Both the position numbers and the translations under genes were made by a program. From NCBI GenBank assembly GCA_026120035.1, contig JALRME010000006.1:1426001-1490000 (forward strand): 64,000 nucleotides of DNA, given 5' to 3'. This DNA is from Coleophoma eucalyptorum (Eukaryota > Ascomycota > Leotiomycetes > Helotiales > Dermateaceae). Positions 33,139 to 45,424 of this stretch are shown piece after piece (position 1 is the stretch's first letter; each line of letters opens with the position of its first letter). Below the pieces are notes generated by a model. The model was not told the DNA's origin. It saw only the letters and a program-made list of their open reading frames with translations, and did not search any database.

Positions 33139-34921
33139 CTATGACACTCTCGACCTCATTAAGAGCGTCACATTACGGTTTGGCATCATTTCAGTGCCAA
33201 TTTCCATCAATTTGGGCCTCCCCTGGTTAGGCTCCGACAGCTTCCAATCGAATTGGAGAACCAAATGCGCCAACAGAACCTTCAGCTCGAGCGACGCAAA
33301 AAACCGTCCCGGGCAAGCATGTCGACCCACTCCAAATCCAATCTGCTCGGGACTGGTCGTTGTTGATTGATACCGGTTCTCGTTTCCGGGCTGCTGGCGT
33401 AAGTTGTAGAACCGGAACCCATCGTAACTATCAGGCTCTGACCAGACTTTCGGATCTTTCTGCACGGTTGCCGCCACGGTGACCCAGGCACCCTTTGGCA
33501 ACCTCGTGCCGTCGGAGAGTTTGGTGTGGTTTTCGACGAAACGGTGCATTGTAACTTTTATTCAGAACGCGTTAATCACTTAATGCCCAACCAATAATGA
33601 GTAGAGACCAAGAAGGAAAATGGCACGTACTCATACTACTAGGACTCATCCGCTGACTCTCTTTGATGACACTATCCATGAGCTTTAATTTCGTCGGCGT
33701 ACTCGATTTCCATCCTCCGTCTTCTTCTAGCACCTTAGAAAGCTCTGTCCGTAGCGCGTCTACATATTCAGGATACGCAGCAAGATCATATATGATATTA
33801 ATGAGCAATTGAGATGTAATATGGATCGCCGCAATGGATAGAGACATCTGAGCCAAGGTAATATCCAAGGGCTTTCCCATTGAATTTGACGACTCATTGA
33901 ACCATTCGAGTGCATCATGATGTTCCTCGACGGGAACTCCCATTCGGATGCATTCCTCCTTTTTCTGGGATCGAGCCGCGAGCTCTGGTTCAATGATGCC
34001 TCGTGCCTTCAGTAGATGAGCCCGCAGTTTTCGGGTCTCTGGGAGTAACCAGACCACAATTGGTCGTACCAATGGTGGCCAGAGGTTGAGAACCCGAGCG
34101 GCGTTGAAGACGTCCAGGGTATAGTTGACGCTAACGCTAAGCCAGTCCCGATTCCTGCAGAATTTGGGGCCCAGGAATGCAAGGGATGACAGCCGGGCAA
34201 TCATGGGGGCGGCATGCAGGCCAAAGACACAGGGTTTCCATTCTGTAATCATCAATAATCAACTACGCGAGACAACGTGGGAGAGGTGTTGTGTACCTTT
34301 GGACGGTGGGAACGTTTCTTGTAGTAATATATCCACTTCCTGTGTAAGCGGAACTGTGAGTTGGTCTAGATGATACACTTAATTAGCCATGGTTGCATCA
34401 CCTGAGAAATTTTGGAAAGGAAAAGGAAAAAAAAAAGATAGAAGCTTACGCAATGATTGTGTGAGTCTGACCCTGATGGCGTGTTGAAAGACTTCGTTCT
34501 GGTTCAATGAATTCAACCCTTCAAACCCGGGATATCGTCCATAAAACGCATTTTCAACTGCCTTAGCAAAGTTGAAATTATCGTGGTTCTTGATTTCGTC
34601 AATATATCGGGCGGGCAAAATGACCATGGGACGCACGGTCGCGATGACCTGAAAGGGAGCGTTGATTTGAGCAAGTCCCGTTGAAATAATTTGACGAGCA
34701 GAAGTGACCCATCGTGCTTTTGCTTTTTTGGAACTCCATTCCCCAGGTCTCTTTCCGATCAATGGGATGTTTGGATAGGGCTGGTTTGGGGCATCTGTTT
34801 TATACAAGAAATACGCTGTCAGGACGAGGACAGTGGCGACAATGATGGCAGCTTGTGCAGCGTGCCTATCCTCAGCCCTGTCTCCAAATATGGAGAAGAC
34901 TTGCTGTAGAGGTAGTTCCAT
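33139..34921 (-). CDS. Cytochrome P450 monooxygenase (fungal terpenoid-type class)
   Basis: Exons 34921-34450, 34365-34297, 34242-33631 and 33554-33139 give 522 aa. An N-terminal membrane anchor (AAIIVATVLVLTAYFLY) and a proline-rich hinge region (PYPNIPLIGKRPGEW) are present. The I-helix is AAIHITSQLL, the His-Thr variant seen in ent-kaurene-oxidase-like and indole-diterpene P450s. The ExxR is ESQR, the PERF region is DGFRFYNLR and the heme loop is FGVGRHACPGRFFA with the Cys ligand. Close relatives oxidise diterpene or meroterpenoid scaffolds in the ER. It is transcribed divergently from the UbiA-type gene across 689 bp, so a terpenoid-derived substrate is a reasonable inference. Confidence 0.9.
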
Positions 34922-35610
34922 TTTGGTGTTCTGAAAATTGGTTCAAGAATACGAAAATCATGTGTCCGATGGAAATAAATACCTTAGGCACAGCACATCG
35001 TGTAGAAATAATTCATTGGTTATGTAGGAAGGAGAAGGCTTTGCGAGCTTCACCGTACTCTAGCAAAGATGTATTAACCAATGACAGTTCTATACTTTAT
35101 GGACTGTACTGTGCCTCAGTGCCGGACCTCCCTCATCTGTCCATGGATTGAATCCTCTGGATTATGGTGCATTCATTAGCGTCTCATGACTTCCCAAAGT
35201 AGGAATTCCTCCATACGCTTCTGCTTTAGAAAGATAAGATACGTACAGAGGGATCCTTATTTCGCGTTCTCACTATACGGCCGTTATAGAAAGATAAAGT
35301 AAGGATCATAATTGGTTAGCAGAGAGAGATATTTTAGTGTTCTCTGTGCTTACTGTGCCAAGGCTCCCCTAGCTAGCGTGTATAATACATACGGGTTGTA
35401 CCATAAATGGGGTTTCGCCTTGTCATCATGCACACGCAGACTTACTTGAAGCAGAATGAATTGGCGAAGCCGATGCAAGGTCCGATTCTGATACATATAG
35501 TCGAAGAATGACAATAAAATTTATTCCCTCCATCATAAAAGACCTGACGCCAAAAGTCTACTACATTAGGTAGTGCCCATAACTACATCTTGAAATAGCC
35601 AAAATCCACA
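34922..35610. promoter_or_regulatory. Shared P450 / UbiA divergent promoter with repeated GATA element
   Basis: The 11-mer TAGAAAGATAA occurs twice, at 35227 and 35287, exactly 60 bp apart in the same orientation, and each copy contains GATAA. Between them, ending just before the second copy, is CGGCCG (35278-35283), a back-to-back CGG pair of the kind zinc-cluster proteins bind. The arrangement suggests coordinated control of both genes, perhaps with nitrogen (AreA-type) input. This is inference only. Confidence 0.4.
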
Positions 35611-36650
35611 ATGCTGGCTGAAATTTTGTTTCATGAAGCCAAATTGTGCTACGGCTTCGTGCGACGGGACTTAGGAACTGGATTGCTTCCTGTGCCCGGG
35701 TTCACACTGGCTTCACTTCTATATCGACAAGCATCAGTAGAGGAGATCTCTCGCACCATCCCTAGTACGTTATTTCTCCAGCACTTCATAAAATAAATAC
35801 AACTCTGGACTAACTTGTGGGCTTTAGTCGCATTCCTTTATGGATTTCTCTATCTCTACACCTTTGTAGTTGCCAACCAGATTGATGGTGTCACCGAGGA
35901 CAAAGTTAATAAACCTGATCGCCCCATAGCTAGTGGTGCAACATCGTTGCAGGCTGCAAAACTACGCTGGGTCGTCTTAACTGGTCTTTACCTAGGGTAT
36001 AGTTATATGTTGGGCGTTCAAAAATGGACCCTCCTATGGATTGCGACGACCATTGCACACAACTTTTTCGGCTTTTCGAACTTCGGTCCTACAAAGGATG
36101 GATGTATGGGAGCAGGGTGTATTGCACAATTGATGGCTGCCTGGGCCATTGGGGGATCGTCACCCGAGATGGGTTGGATATGGACTAAGACTATTGCACT
36201 CTATATGTTATGGCCTATTCCATTGCAGGACCTGCGAGATGTCCCTGGTGATAAGGCAGCTGGACGAAAGACGACCCCAATTTTGATGGGTGACATACCA
36301 TGTACGTCTCTCTCTAGTCGAAAACAGGTTTCAAGGCTTAACAGTGTTGGATTATAGCGCGCATTTATATCTCTGCTGGCATCATAGTGTCTCAGGTGAG
36401 TCGTTTTGCAATACACGAGGATGACATTGAATAATTTATGTACTAGTATCTTCTCGTACAACACCGTATTTTGGATTATAGATTCGACAACTCGACAATC
36501 ATCCTAAGCGCGTTGTTGGCCGTGATGAGTTTAGCGGTGGTGGCGCGACTATTTATTTGGCGATCCATAGCATCCGACCGATATTCCTACTGGCTCTATA
36601 CCGTCATCTATGTCTTTCAACCCGTCTCGGCTTGCATTGTATTTCGATGA
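35611..36650 (+). CDS. UbiA-superfamily prenyltransferase or terpene cyclase
   Basis: Exons 35611-35764, 35828-36301, 36358-36395 and 36447-36650 give 289 aa with about seven to eight hydrophobic helices. The first Asp-rich region is NQIDGVTEDKVNKPDRPI, the fungal variant of NDxxDxxxD. The second is DLRDVPGDKAAGRKT, matching DxxDxxGD. These bind Mg2+ and the isoprenyl diphosphate. This fungal branch includes digeranylgeranylglyceryl-phosphate-synthase-like proteins and the membrane-bound UbiA-type sesquiterpene cyclase of fumagillin biosynthesis, so either prenyl transfer or cyclisation is possible. All introns are 45-65 nt with GT(A/G) donors. It is paired head-to-head with the P450 and is followed, on the same strand, by the NRPS. 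Confidence 0.85.
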
Positions 36651-37912
36651 GGACCAGAGTTACGACAAAGATGGCATGGAGAGAATCTAGATGAGACAGG
36701 GCAGAAATCACCTTCTCTGCTCCCTGAGAAAATTCATGATCGATTTGACGTGAAACATCCCACTCTTCACAAAAAGGTGGACCCTTGTGGTACATAATAT
36801 ACCAGGGCAGAGGAATCATATTATTGGTTAGGTGGGTCTATTTGGCCCTTTCAAACCTATAGTAGAAATTGGCCTCAAAAATACAATACCGTTCGTGGTA
36901 GTCTTTAGGTTGGCGAGCAACCAAACGAATATAGCAGCTCTTAAATCTCTATACTCTATACATAGATTTCTGCCAACCAAATTAATCTAGTTCTTCACTT
37001 TTTTTCGTCACTCTTACCTCTAATAAGAAAGTTGTTACTATTAGGTCACCCTTCACAAGCAGGTAGAAAGGGAGTCTATAGAGATATAGATATCTCTAGA
37101 TTTCACATTTTAACATTCATCGAATCACCAATCCCGAGAGCCTGGAAGCCACTCCTCAAACTATGTACCTAGATAAGATGTTCATAAGCCCATGCTGTAG
37201 ATCGAAAACCAGAAGCTAGCTTGAGCCATAGTGTAGTGGGTTACTGGCCATGGATTCTATGGCAAGTTGATCTTCTGGGGTGTATGGCTCTATAGCCTTA
37301 TATCTAGTTGGGAAGTGGGGAAATAGATAAGGTACTAGCAAAAATTCCTCGTCGGCCTACTTTATAACATTTATGTAGGGAGAAGGTAATTATTGAGGAC
37401 AGAAATGCTAAACGGCAGAAGATATAGAAAGAATAGGCCTAAGTCTTATTTAAAAGTCTAGTTAGAATTGGCTTTCCCATTTTTAAGCGCTTTAAAATTG
37501 ATATATTTTGGCCCCCAACTGCCTTATATCCCCTGTTATTATTAATTTCTAAATATGCTCCTAATAGGGTTATTCCGACTTCGGGCCCAGGGAACATATA
37601 TACCTGCTTGCCTAGTAAAAAGGTTGCCTAGGTGTGGTTTGCACTAGTCCATAAATAGGCATTATAAATTACAGTGCATTTTCCTAAGAAGCTTAGAATA
37701 TCATCCTCCCAAGCGCAACGGGCGTCTCTTTATAATTAGTCGGCTAGGATCCAACACTCGGTAACCTTCATGGTCAGACTTTACCTGGTTAAGCCACGAA
37801 CCACAATTGAAATACATTAGTCACTTCCTAGTTCTTTCCAAGGGATTCTCAAGACCTGCCAATATTTCTGCGTGTATTTCCCGAGCGTTGTGACTCTGAC
37901 AGCTGCCTGAGC
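36651..37912. other. AT-rich spacer before the NRPS
   Basis: No coding signal. The sequence is rich in TAG/CTA and AT steps around 36840-37700. It includes the NRPS upstream region; no clear operator seen. Confidence 0.4.
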
Positions 37913-40900
37913 ATGTTACACCTACCAGGAGGAGGAATGGATCAATGCCTCTTTCCCGCCCTCAATGACTACCGGCCAGAAAATTGCCAGCGTCCTACTA
38001 CGGGGACAAAGGGTTACAAAGAAGTAGATCTATCCTCCTCTGTAATGAAATCGGCTACAACCTTCGCCACGAAACACAATATCCCATTTACCGTCTTTGT
38101 AGCTGCTATTTGGTCTGTTGTCCTGGCCCGTTATGCAGATACTGGAGATGTACGATTCGGCTTCAGAAGCTTCCACACCCCAGAGGAGGAAGGGGAAATC
38201 AGTCGCATTGGGTGTAAAAGCTGCATGCAGATGAAGATGCTGACCCTGGACAGAGGGGATGCCGTTAACCAACTATTCCATCTTTCAGCGTGGAATCAAT
38301 CAGGTCCAGTGGATAAAAGCAATCATATGTCTTTCAATACGGGGGTATCATTCCTTACACGTGGAACGAGCGGAACTAGTGATGGTGTAAAAACATATAA
38401 TTTAAATGATGAAGTATGCAGATTATTCGAGATTCGAAACCTCCCGCTAATAATGTTATTTGTAGGATTGCGAGATGATAATATTGATATCAGAATTGCA
38501 CGACTCTCATCCGAAGGGGCAGCTGCTATTTAAATCCTCAATTCTATCACATCTACATGCTCAAAATCTTGCCAGCACCATCGACAAAGCTATGGATTGC
38601 ATAATAAAAAACCCAGGCCAAATCATAAAAAATGTTGAATTTATTGGTTCGTATCATATGGATCAAATCCACCGATGGAACAAGGCTTGCCGTATTTCCA
38701 CTGGTCTTTCAATTCTGGATATAATCCATCAACAGGCTCTTTCCCATCCAAATGAACCAGCAATATATTCGTGGGATGGAGACTTGACCTATGCCGAAGT
38801 AGACGACCTCTCATCCCGATTGGCTTTACATCTACAGACGATATTCCATGTAAAGAAAGAGGTTATGGTCCCCATGCTCTTCGAGAAATCAGTCTGGGCG
38901 GTTGTTGCCATCCTGGGTGTGGTCAAGGCTGGAGCGATATTTGTTCCCATGGATCCAAAGCATCCAGTCACTCGATTAGAATATATTGTGAGCCATGTCC
39001 AGGCAGAAGTCATCCTGACTTCGGCCCAATACGCTGATCACCTACCATCGGCTAGGTCAAAATTAAAGTTAATGATTTGTGATCCTGAGATCGTTAATCT
39101 GCCAGTCTGTAACCCGATGCCTCAGCATACAATACAGCCAGACCATGGTGCATATTGCGTTTTCACATCCGGTAGTACTGGGAGACCAAAGGGTTGCATA
39201 CATGATCATCGATCACTAAATACGTCCATCGCTTTGCCCAAAGTACTGTCTCTTGATCGAAGAAGTCGAGTGCTCCAGTTTTCTTCTTTCAGTTTTATTC
39301 GGTCTGTTCTCGATGTATTCTGCACTTTGAGTGCGGGTGCAACATTATGCATACCCTCGGATCATGATCGCGTCAACAACCTTGGTGAAGCAATGCGTAA
39401 GATGAAGGTGAATTGGGCACTTCTCACACCTACAATGCTGGACTCGATTTCTCCTGAAGCCGTCCCGGAACTCAAGACTCTTGTACTTGGCGGTGAAGTA
39501 ATGAGGCCAGATCAAATTCAAACCTGGTCCGGCAGGACACACCTTATTCAAACCTTTGGAATGACCGAATCAGCGGGTCCAATAAGTTTTAATGATGAGG
39601 TGGGCCGCTTCGCAGATCGCAGGAACGTAGGGTTCCCATTTCGAGGAAACCACTGGCTTATCGAGCCAACGGATCACCAAAAGCTGGCTCCAATTGGTGC
39701 CGTGGCTGAGCTACTTCTTGAAGGGGACAGTCTTGCAAGGGGATACTTGGATTTACTAGAGGAAACTGCTGAAGTGTTTGTGAACCAAACTATTGCTTGG
39801 CATCCTGGGGATGGCCATGTCCCAACTCAGATGAAGAAGATCAAACTCTACAAGACTGGTGATCTGGTTCGCTACAACTCGGATGGATCTCTGATCTACG
39901 TCGGTCGCAAGGATACAATGGTGAAGATACGTGGACAAAGAGTAGAAGTAAGTGAAGTGGAACATCATATTCTTCAGCACTTGCCCGAAGGGGCAAAGGT
40001 CATTGTTGACGCAATTAACTTGTTGGACAAAAGAGATGAGAATATTCTCGCCACATTCATACTTCTTCCTAATCATCTGACCAAAAACAAAGAGAACGGA
40101 AATATGACCCGAAGCTTGTTCGACAGAGCTGGCGAGGAATTCTTCTCCACCATGGCAAATATAACTTCGGAACTCCACAACCTATTACCAAGCTATATGA
40201 TTCCTGCGGTTCATATTGCTTTAGGATATATGCCGGTAACTGTCACTGGCAAAGTGAGTCGTCGAGAATTGAAAGAAGCAGCAGGCTCTCTGCGATGGGA
40301 ACAGTTAGAGGAGCTGACACATCCCCAAACCAAAACAGGCCACATACTTCCAGTAACCGACATTGAGCGTACACTCCATCAACTAGTTGTGAACGTACTA
40401 AATCTCGACTTTCAAAGAGTTGGGATGGATCAAAGTTTTATTCGTCTTGGAGGTGATTCTATATCAGCAATGAGGTTGGTCGGGATGCTGCGCGGAGCTG
40501 GTCTCATCCTGAGTGTAGCAGATATCATGAGCCATCCAAAGTTATCAGACCTGGCTTCCATCGTGAGTTCTATTGTGGGAAACAAATCTCAATCCACGTC
40601 GAAAATAGTGGCAGAGCAACCTTCTGAAATCCATTCTGAACAGCGAGATTTCAGTGTGCGAGCTGCAGCTGTACAATGTGGTGTAAATCAAGACGAGATT
40701 GAAGATATTTATCCATGTACTGCATTACAGGAGGGATTGATCGCACTCTCGGAGAAAAGATCGGGCATGTCCATGGCTCGGTTTGTCTATCGTCTACAAG
40801 ATAGCATGGATTCAGCTCGCTTCAAATTGGCATGGGAGGAGGTGTTCCAAGCCAATGTCATCTTACGGACCCGATTCGTGTTCGTTCAGGCAGCCAAACA

Positions 40901-43900
40901 ATTGCTTCAAGCTGTTATTCGGAGCGAAAGCCAATGGATAGAAGCCACGAATTTAACAACGTACAAAATAGAAGATGACAAGGCGCAAATGCGAGTCGGA
41001 GGGTCTCCTCTTATGCGAGTAGCAATTGTCAGAGAAAAAGATGATAGATTTTTCGTGTTGACCATTCATCACGCTCTTTTTGATCAATGGTCTCTTCGGT
41101 TGATACTCTCACAAGTGGAATCCGTTTACACTAATGGTAATATTGCCTTGGAGAAATACCCCTTTCGTCCATTTGTCGAGTATATCAACAACACAACCGG
41201 TCTCGAGGAATATTGGCGCTCCGAATTTACCGACCTTAATGCGGAAATATTCCCCACGCTGCCATATCCAAAATATGTGCCAAGGACGGACACAGATATC
41301 AAATATCATATTGGACTACCTTGCCAACTTCATGCTGATTATACACTGTCAAATGTTATTCGGCTGGCCTGGGGCCTTGTAGTTGGCCGGTATACAAACT
41401 CAGACGACGTCGTCTTTGGTGTCACTGTTTCAGGGCGAGGTGCAGCAGTGGATGATATTGAAAAGATGACGGGACCCACAATTGCGATGGTCCCTCTGCG
41501 ACTGAAACTAAGTCCAGAAGCAAAGCTTCATACCGTTTTGTCAGCAGTCCAAAATCAAGCCACTAAAACGATCTCATTTGAGCAAACAGGAATACAGAAT
41601 ATTCAGAAGTTCAGCCCGGAGACTCATCTCGCGTGCCAGTTTCAGAGTCATTTAGTCGTTCAACCTGCTTTAACAACCGTGACAGAACGACTGATCACAT
41701 TTGAAGATGGTGCTGCTGCCTTCGGCGGATTTTCAAACTACGCCTTGGTTCTTGTTTGTACAGTTGATGCGGATGGGCTAGGCATTACCATCAACGCCAC
41801 TGTTGACTCAAATGTGGTCAAACAAGAGAAAGCACAGCATTTGATAGAATTGTTTGAGCATATCCTATCGCAGATTTTGACCGATCCAGATCAGAAAATC
41901 AGTGATATATCAGCGTTCGGTCTGCGGGACTTGAATAAGTTAAAAGAGTGGAATACGGTCCTTCCCACAAAACGCGACGAATGTGTGCACGAGATTATCT
42001 CTCAAAGATGCTCAGAGGAACCAAACGCGGCAGCGGTTTGTGCTTGGGATGGAGACCTGACCTACAAAGAACTCGAAAGTTGGTCTTCCAAACTGGCTGC
42101 GCAGTTGACAAAAAAGTTTATTGGGCCAGAAATCTTTGTCCCGCTGATGTTCGACAAATCGAAGTGGACAATCGTTGCTATGTTAGGTGTGATTAAGGCG
42201 GGCGGAGCTTTTGTGTTGCTCGATCCGTCATATCCTCTGGGGAGACTGCAAAGCATCTGCACAGATCTTCGCTGCCGTCTCATTTTGTCTTCCGAGAAAC
42301 ATGTTAGACTGTGCGACAAATTAGGATATGAGACACTTCTCGTAAGCCATCTCGAAACATCATTGAGTGCTGTTGAGGTAGGAAGTAGTCAAGCTTCCGT
42401 AGTGAATCCTCAAAACGCCCTCTATGTCGTATTTACCTCAGGGTCAACCGGTCAACCAAAAGGTGTTGTGATCGAGCATCGGTCATACTGCTCAGCCGTC
42501 GAGAATTATACGAAAGCTTTCTGTCTTAGCCGCTCCGTTCGAGTGCTTCAGTTTTCTTCCTATGCATTTGATGCCAGCATCATCGAAATGCTGACGACAT
42601 TAATGGTGGGAGGGTGCGTGTGCATTCCATCCGAGACGCAGCGACGGGATTCTTTGCCTGCAAGTATCCATGCTCTCAAAGCCAATCACGCTTTTTTGAC
42701 TCCGTCGGTGGTTCGATTACTGGTCAATCAAAACGTAGAGGATGATTTAAAAACACTGGTGTTAGTTGGTGAATCACAATCGTCTAGGGATGTCGAATAT
42801 TGGAGTGCGAAGGTATGCTTAATAAATGGATACGGTCCGGCCGAATGCTCTATTGCATCATGCATTAATCCCAACGTGAAGCCGAGATCTGATCCCACCA
42901 ACATCGGATTTGGGAGCAGTGCTGGGACAGTCTGTTGGGTTGTAGACCAGCACGACTCGAACAAACTACTGCCTATCGGTGCAGTGGGAGAGTTGCTGGT
43001 CGAAGGACCATCTGTAGGGCGGGGATACTTGAATGATGCTGCAAAGACGAAGGGTGTCTTTATTGAGAATCCTCTATGGCTGAGACAAGTTCGACCTAGG
43101 AGCAAAGACAGTAGGATGTACAAAACTGGTGATCTAGTTCGATACGATGTAGATGGATCACTTTGTTATGTAGGGCGGAAAGACTCGCAAGTAAAACTAC
43201 GAGGCCAGCGGCTCGAACTGGGAGAGGTAGAGAGTCATCTCCGACAGGCCTTTGGAGTTGGAAAGCATTTCGTTGCTGAAATCATCACTTCGGCTAACAA
43301 AAGGGCTCGCCTAGTAGCCTTTGTGGCTGCTAAACAAGATTCTCAAACTGATAATACAGACATACAAGGCCACTTCGCTTTCGCCGCACCAAGTGAGGAC
43401 TTCCAAAAAGAAGCGATGGCAGCAGAGGATTCACTTCGGGACTCGATGCCAACATACATGATCCCGACTCTATATATCCCAGTTCTTCGTATGCCTACTA
43501 CAGCTTCAGGCAAGACTGACCGACGGCTGCTTCGCGAGACTGCTGCTGCGTTATCAACTGATGAGCTGCAGTCATATATAGTTCGAGAAAAGAAACCAAA
43601 GCAGCCAGTATCCACACTTGCTGAAAAACAGCTACAAGTGATATGGGCACAATTATTCAATGTGTCATCAAAACACATCAGTGCAGACGACAATTTCTTT
43701 CATCTTGGTGGGGACTCGATCACAGCTATGAAGATGGTCGCTGCCGTGGCGGCTGCAGGACAACGGGTGACGGTAGCTGAGGTTTTTCAAAACAGCAAGT
43801 TATCAGACCTAGCGGTAATTCTGGGCTCGGGAGTTTCAAACACTTTCCCAGAAGGACGGCAGCATAGTGTTACAAAATCAAGAGCAGACCAACAAGATTG

Positions 43901-45212
43901 CACAGAGTTATTGAATACTCTGGCGCTGAGAGATGACTGGTTCAAACGTAATAAAATTACTGACATCTTCGCCGCCACAGCAGGACAATCTGTCCTGCTA
44001 AGTCAGTGTTCAATTGCTCACTTTCGATTCTCCTTAAGAGGTATAATCGATCAAGACCGACTACGGGATGCTTGTGCAGCAATAATTGCTCGGCATAGTA
44101 TGCTACGAACTGTTTTCATTGAGGAAAACGGCAAATTCTTTCAGGTGGTCTTGGAGAATGTAGAGGTTCCTTTCAATCACATAACACATGAAGGAAATAT
44201 CGAAGCCTATTGTAAAGATCTATTTGCGAATGAATCCGAAGCCGCTCCATTTGACAAGCTTCCTGTGGGCTTCACACTCGTCTCTTCCTGCGAGCAAGAG
44301 CACATACTTATTGTGCGGATAAATCATGCACAATATGATGGGATCTCCTTCCCGGTATTGATTCGAGATCTAGCAACCGCTTATCGAGGCGACTTACTGT
44401 CATTACCACGGGCAGTTCAGTTTTCAGCATATATAATCGAGCGGTCGCTACCAGAAGACGATGCAGTATTTGACTTTTGGCGAGGATACTTGAAGGATTC
44501 ACAGATGACCGCCCTTCACTCGGATTATATGAAGATGGATCTAAAGATGGATGGAGACGCTGTGGTACGATCCAAGACGGATACCCCAGTACCAGTAACT
44601 CCAACAGGAATTACCCTTGGCACGCTCGTGAAAGCCGCTTGGTCGTATGTTCTCTCGCAGTTCAAGAGAGATTCAGATGTCGTATTTGGGCAGACCGTCA
44701 CCGGGCGCGGATTATCCATCCCCGGGATTGATGAGATTCAAGGCCTATGTCTCAACTTCATCCCCTTCCGTACGACTGTGGATCCCGAAAATACAGTCCT
44801 GGACTTTTTGCACAAAGTTCAAAACCAGCATTTACAAAGTACGCAACACGACTATCTTGATCTTCAAGACATCATCAAAAACAGTACCGCCTGGCCTACC
44901 AACACAAAGTTTGGTTCCATCCTGCAACATCAGAACAAAGAAGGGAGTTTGGATTTACTTCTCGATGAGAACAAAAGCATAATTGAATGTTGGAACCATT
45001 CGGCTGACGTAAATTTTCTACCACTAGCGGAAACCTGGGTGTTTTCGTTCCAAATGCTCGAAAGTAAAAAATTAACTCTTTTTATACTCACTAGGAGAGA
45101 AGTGATGGACCAAGGAATGGCCGATACCCTGAGTGGAAAGCTACGTGAGACGGTCGAGATGTTCGCGAATTTTCCAGACCTAAAGATATCTACATTGCAA
45201 GACAAGATCTAG
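37913..45212 (+). CDS. Nonribosomal peptide synthetase, (C*)-A-T-C-A-T-CT
   Basis: The main frame 38475-45212 (2245 aa, no introns) has A1 with FTSGSTGRPKG at about 229, T1 LGGDSISAM at 657, and C1 with HHALFDQW at about 863. A2 follows, with FTSGSTGQPKG at about 1319, then T2 LGGDSITAM at 1743 and a terminal CT domain with NHAQYDGIS at about 1949. The frame 37913-38533 just upstream encodes the C-terminal half of another condensation-like domain (FTVFVAAIWSVVLARY, RDDNIDIRIA) in a different frame. No thioesterase or epimerase is present. CT domains of fungal NRPSs release by cyclisation, so the expected product is a cyclised two-unit compound. A1 reads FSFIRSV at motif A4, with Ile instead of the substrate-binding Asp; A2 keeps YAFDASI. 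A1 also has FGMTES instead of YGPTE. Confidence 0.92.
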
Positions 45213-45424
45213 TTATCAGAAATTAAAGATAACCCAGGTAATCATAGTTAAGGAACTGATCAATAATAGGCTAGGATTAATGTAAAACTGTCTTTACAGA
45301 CTAATTATTAGGTTATATTGTCTCTATGAACTCTAATTGTATTAAGGTGTAGCCAAATTTTCTGTACTTCCATACTGCATGTACACCAAAAGAATTCTTC
45401 AAGCTTTGAACATATCTCCAATAC

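Noticed and set aside
38462..38526. A definite intron joining the two NRPS frames
   Set aside because: GTAGGA...GGGCAG restores phase, but it would delete residues that look like condensation-domain sequence, so it is left open and not asserted.
39756..40178. 140-aa minus-strand frame within the NRPS
   Set aside because: It is antisense to a continuous A-T-C domain coding frame and has no features of its own.
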